From Streptomyces sp. NBC_01669 (GTDB lineage: Bacteria > Actinomycetota > Actinomycetes > Streptomycetales > Streptomycetaceae): a stretch of 64,000 nt of DNA. A model generated the notes under the pieces. It was not told the DNA's origin. It did no database searches and was given only the letters and a program-made list of their open reading frames with translations. Position 1 is the first letter of the stretch. Each line of letters begins with the position of its first letter. Positions 49,424 through 64,000 of this stretch are shown here, one piece after another. Made by a program: the position numbers and the translations under genes. Location of the stretch: assembly GCF_026339735.1 (NCBI RefSeq), contig NZ_JAPEQG010000001.1:2418001-2482000 (forward strand), in the 5' to 3' direction.

Positions 49424-50418
49424 CCGGCCGTGGCCACGGCCCTGGCTCCCGCGCCGCCCTCCACCGTGAGACCGGTCGCCGGGCTGCCGACGGGGCCGGT
49501 GCGGCACCATTCGAGGACGGCCATGGCGCTGTGCATCTTGTTCTCGGCCTGCTGGAAGGCGATCGACGTCGGTCCGTCGAGGATCTCGGCGGTGACCTCC
49601 TCGCCCCGGTGGGCGGGCAGGTCATGGAGGAACACCGCATCCGGACTCCCCTTCCACAGCGTGGAGTTCACCTGGAAGGGCGCGAAGATGTTCCGCCAGT
49701 CGGGGTCGGGCTTGCTGGTCCCCGTGGTCTGCCACCGGGTGGTGTAGATGGCGTCGAAATCCTCGGGGAGCGCCTCCATGTCGTGCCGCTCGACGACGGT
49801 GGATCCGGTGCGTTCCGCGGTGGCGAGGGCGCGGGCGAGGGTCGCGGGGGCGAGTCCGTACCCGGGCGGGGTGCGCAGCTCCAGGGTGATGTTCCTGAAC
49901 CTCGGCAGGGCGAGCGCCAGGGCCGCCGCGGAGTTGTTCCCCTCGCCGACGTACAGCACGCGCAGTCCCTCGATCCGCCCGAACCGGCCGAGGAGCGTGG
50001 TCAGATCGGTCAGCGCCTGAGTGGGGTGCTCGTCGGCGCTCATCGCGTTGACGACGGACATTCCGCCCTGCGAGGCCCAGCTGCGCATCTCGGCGGGGTC
50101 GGCGGCGGTGCGGGCGACCAGCAGGTCGAGCATGCCGGCGAGGACGCGTCCGGTGTCCTCGGTGGTCTCCCCGGTGTTGGTCTGGAGATCGTTGGGGCCG
50201 TACGAGACGATCTGCGCGCCCAGGCGCAGGGCGCCGCTGGAGAACGCGGTACGGGTACGGGTCGAGGTCTTGGCGAAGTAGATGCCGGCCACGAGCCCGG
50301 CCAGCGGGCGGTCCCCGGTGGCACGGCCCGCGGAGAAGTCCGCGCCCCGGGCGACGATCGACGTCAGGTCCTCATCGGTCAGATCGTCGATGGAGATGAG
50401 ATGGCGTACGTCGGGCAT
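49420..50418 (-). CDS. Divergent ornithine/aspartate carbamoyltransferase-like enzyme
   Basis: 332 aa. Carbamoyl-phosphate motif STRTRTAFSSGALRLG (near residue 50) and ADEHPTQALTDLTTL (near 130) are intact. The second-substrate site differs: canonical HCLPA(F/Y)RGEEVT reads HDLPAHRGEEVT (Cys to Asp, near residue 267), and the ornithine SMG loop is replaced by TTRWQTTGTSK. So it should transfer carbamoyl to an amine other than ornithine, for example a diamino-acid side chain of the peptide, as VioL-like enzymes do in other pathways. The ATG at 50418 has AAGGGA upstream, 62 nt after the NRPS stop. It overlaps the MFS gene. Confidence 0.85.
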   Translation of the reverse strand: MPDVRHLISIDDLTDEDLTSIVARGADFSAGRATGDRPLAGLVAGIYFAKTSTRTRTAFSSGALRLGAQIVSYGPNDLQTNTGETTEDTGRVLAGMLDLLVARTAADPAEMRSWASQGGMSVVNAMSADEHPTQALTDLTTLLGRFGRIEGLRVLYVGEGNNSAAALALALPRFRNITLELRTPPGYGLAPATLARALATAERTGSTVVERHDMEALPEDFDAIYTTRWQTTGTSKPDPDWRNIFAPFQVNSTLWKGSPDAVFLHDLPAHRGEEVTAEILDGPTSIAFQQAENKMHSAMAVLEWCRTGPVGSPATGLTVEGGAGARAVATAG

Positions 50419-50480
50419 GGGGTGATCCCTTCTGTCGGTTGTGGCAGGTCCGGGTGAACGGGCGGCCCTGAGGGCCTCGG

Positions 50481-61207
<10,727 letters not shown>

Positions 61208-61211
<4 letters not shown>

Positions 61212-64000
61212 ATCTCTCGTTCCTCCGCCAGCATCGGGTCCGTCAGCAGTGCGGCGTCGTCGAGCCGCGCGATGTCCGCTCTGAGCTGTGTCTCAACCTC
61301 GGCGGCCAGCTGGGCCACCGAGGGCATGTCGAAGACCTTGCGCACCGGCAGGTCGATGTCGAACTGCTCCTGGACCGCGGCCACCAGCCGCAGCGCGAGC
61401 AGGGAATTCCCGCCGAGCTCGAAGAAGTTGTCGTGGACCCCGATCCGCTCGGTGTGCAGGATCTGGGCCCAGATGTCGGTGACGGCCTCTTCGGCCTGGC
61501 TGCGGGGGGCCACAAAGTCCCCGCCCGTGTGGAGGCTCTGCTGCTCCGGTGCGGGCAGGGCGCGCCGGTCCAGCTTGCCGTTCGCGGTCAGCGGCAGGGC
61601 GTCCAGCACGACGAAGGCCGCGGGCACCATGTACGACGGCAACCTTTCGGCCAGGGCCGCCCGCAGCTCACCGCCGTCGGCGCAGGCGTCGGGTGCCATG
61701 ACCACGTAGGCGACCAGCCGGCGGTCGCCCGGCCGGTCCTCCCGTACCACCACCGCCGCGTCGCGGACGGCCGGCCGATCGGCCAGGGCGGCCTGGATCT
61801 CGCCGAGTTCGATGCGATAGCCGCGGATCTTCACCTGGTCGTCGATACGCCCCAGGAAGTCCAGAGTGCCGTCCGGGTTGCGCCGGGCGAGGTCGCCGCT
61901 GCGGTAGAAGCGCGCGCCGGGCGGACCGAACGGGTCGGGCAGGAAACGCTCCGCGGTGAGTCCCGGCCGCCCCAGGTAGCCACGGGCGACGCCGGGTCCG
62001 CCGACATGGATCTCGCCGGTGACGCCGACGGGCACGGTCTGCCCGTGGCGGTCGAGCAGATGGATCCGCAGATCGGCGAGCGGGCGCCCGACCGGGTTGC
62101 CGCCCGCCGTCAGGTCGTCGTGGGTGATGCGGTGGTACGTCGAGTGGACCGTGGTCTCGGTGATGCCGTACATGTTGAGCAGCTGCGGTCGGTCGAGACC
62201 CAGCCGCTCCACCCACGGGACCAGCTCGGCGAACTCCAGCCGCTCCCCCGCGAAAACCACCGCCCTCAGGGCCAGTTGACCGATCCGCGGGTCGCCCGAC
62301 CCTGCGGCGCCGACGAGCGACCGGAAGGCCGAAGGTGTCTGGTTGAGCACCGTGACCCGGTGCCGGACCAGCAGATCGAGGAAGTCGTCCGGCGACCGGG
62401 CGACGTCGAACGGCACCACCACCAGCCGCCCACCGTGAGCCAGCGCACCCCACAGCTCCCACACCGACACATCGAAGGCATAGGAGTGGAACAGCGGCCA
62501 CACATCGTCCGCGCCGAACGCGTAGTGCCTGCGGGCGATGGCGTGCAGCCGCCACACCTGGGTGTGGCTCACGCACACACCCTTCGGGCGCCCGGTGGAG
62601 CCCGAGGTGTAGATGACGTACGCCGTCGAGTCCGGGCCGGCCGGCAGTGGCGCCGGGTTCGGCGGCTCCGCGTCCGCCTCACCCCGTTCCTGCGGCGCGT
62701 CCTCGTCGAGGACGATCAGGGTCCCGGAGTGGATCCGCCCCAGCCGTTCGGCGAACTCCGAGGTGGTGACCACGAGAGAGGCCGCCGTGTCACCGAGGAT
62801 GAACTCCCAGCGATCCAGGGGATGCGCCGGGTCCAGCGGAACGTACGCGGCGCCCGACTTCAGTACGCCGAGCAGGGCGGGCACCAGCTCGGGGCCGCGC
62901 TCCAGGCACACGCCGACCAGGGCCTCGGGTCCGGCGCCCAGCGCCCTCAGGCGGTGGGCCAGCCGGTTCGCCCGCGCGTTCAGCTCGCCGTACGACAGCT
63001 CGGTGTCACCCGCGACGACGGCCACCGCGCCGGGGGTCGCCGCGGCCTGCTCCTCGAAGACCTCGTGCATCGTCCTGGCCTGCCCGGCGTCGTCCACGGC
63101 GGCGGGTGCGACGAGGGCGTGCTCGGCGGCGCCGAGCAGCGGAGCCTGCGCGATACGGCCGGACGGGGCGCTCGCCAGGGCGTCGAGAAGCCGTACGAAG
63201 CCGGCCGCGAGATTCTCCACCCAGCCCCGCTCGAAGAGCGCCGTGGCGTACTCGATCTGGCAGCGCGCCCCGCCGCCCGGCTCCAGGTGGACGAAGAGCG
63301 TGAGGTCCGTCTTGGCGGTCCGCCAGCTGTCGCCGAGGAGAGCCAGGTCGCTGTCGCTGAGAGCGGATCCGGTCTGGCCTTCGTCGAGCAGGTCGAAGGC
63401 GGCCTGGTAGAGCGGGGTGCGTGAGCGGTCACGGTCGCCGAAGGCGTCCACGAGGCGTTCGAAGGGGAGGTCCTGGTGGGCGAAGGCGGTCAGGACCGTG
63501 TCCCGTATCCGCTCCAGCGCCGCCGTGAACGTCGGGTCGCCGCCGAGATCGCAGCGGATCACGAGGTTGTTGAGGAAGCAGCCCGCGACCCCGGCGCTCT
63601 CGGGCCTGGTGCGGCCCGAGACCGGTGTGCCGACCGCGATGTCCTCGCTGCCCGTGTACCGGGAGAGGAGGGCGGAGAAGGCGGTGAGCAGGGTCATGAA
63701 GGGGGTGGCCCCGTGGTGCTGGCCGAGGGCGAGTGCCTGCTTCGTCACGCCGTGCGGGACATGGAAGCCGACCACCGAGCCGCTGATGTCGCGTTCGGCC
63801 GGCCGGGGGTGAGCCGTGGGGAGATCGAGGGGGGCGAGTCCGTCGAGGGCCTCGCGCCAGTGGGCGAGCTGTCGTGCGCTCTCCTCGTCGCCGGACTGCT
63901 CCCGCTGCCTCACGGCGAAATCCACGTACTGCAGGGGCAGTTCCGGAAGGTTCTCCGTCTCTGGCGTGAGGCAGAGCGCGCGGAGGTCGTTCTCCAGCAG
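61208..64000 (-). CDS. NRPS-1, partial (C-A-T at the C-terminus), 5' end beyond the window
   Basis: 930 residues visible; the frame is open to the window edge (upstream residues read ELPLQYVDFAVRQREQ, mid-condensation domain), so an internal GTG near 63925 is not the start. C domain C-terminal half (SRYTGSEDIAVGTPVSGRTRP, NNLVIRCDLGG, HQDLPFERLVDAF), A domain with YVIYTSGSTGRPKGV and NMYGITETTVHSTYH, T domain with DNFFELGGNSLLALRLV (Ser for phosphopantetheine). Code read as DVWNVAMVHK, closest by memory to Thr codes. It ends after T with a short tail, and its stop overlaps the NRPS-2 start by 4 nt, so it feeds NRPS-2 in trans. Confidence 0.93.
62140..62620 (-). repeat. 481-bp near-identical repeat within A domain of NRPS-1
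   Basis: Partner of 58787-59267 in the neighbouring gene; three mismatches seen. A recombination or gene-conversion track across two NRPS genes. Confidence 0.8.

Overview
High-GC chromosome segment from an actinomycete, almost certainly Streptomyces. The gene families fit that genus: an AfsR/SARP regulator with an NB-ARC domain, a SpoIIE-type phosphatase fused to an anti-sigma-like ATPase, two very large LuxR (LAL) regulators, several DeoR and AraC regulators, and a multi-modular NRPS. Identifications come from reading motifs; no database search was run.

Left part (1-22.2 kb). The window opens in an IS200/IS605 element: a frameshifted tnpA and an intact tnpB with a recognisable right end, inserted in a gene for a secreted DUF3472/ricin-lectin protein of which only the 3' part remains. 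Next come a DeoR regulator divergent from a GlmS-like SIS isomerase plus thioesterase-like hydrolase, two decayed genes (hemerythrin-like and MFS), and a complete fructose PTS operon (DeoR regulator, fruK, fruA, HPr). These are followed by the SpoIIE phosphatase, an XRE-TPR regulator, a PfkB sugar kinase, dps, a flavin disulfide reductase, an LtrA-type membrane protein and two alpha/beta hydrolases.

Middle part (22.2-39.97 kb). A MITE-like 159-bp element lies before an amidohydrolase - isochorismatase-like - DoxX - DUF1275 operon. This converges on a LAL - esterase - AraC - AraC operon. A second LAL regulator, an AhpD-like protein, a pirin and a small acetyltransferase follow, then a SARP regulator that faces the last cluster.

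Right part (40.07-64.0 kb, all minus strand, entering from the right edge). This is a tightly packed biosynthetic operon with many 4-nt stop/start overlaps. In transcription order it holds NRPS-1 (start beyond the window), NRPS-2 (three modules plus a C-terminal serine-hydrolase-like domain), a divergent ornithine-carbamoyltransferase-like enzyme, an MFS exporter, a Tat-exported protein of unknown family, an inositol-3-phosphate synthase, an EboC-type UbiA prenyltransferase, a TIM-barrel isomerase-like protein, EboA, the TatD-like EboB, EboE and the phosphodiesterase-like EboF. It thus joins an NRPS to an ebo-type set in which inositol-phosphate synthase takes the place of the usual dehydroquinate-synthase-like EboD. 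The best hypothesis is a peptide that is either joined to, or trafficked by, a prenylated cyclitol system. This is the most interesting feature of the window.
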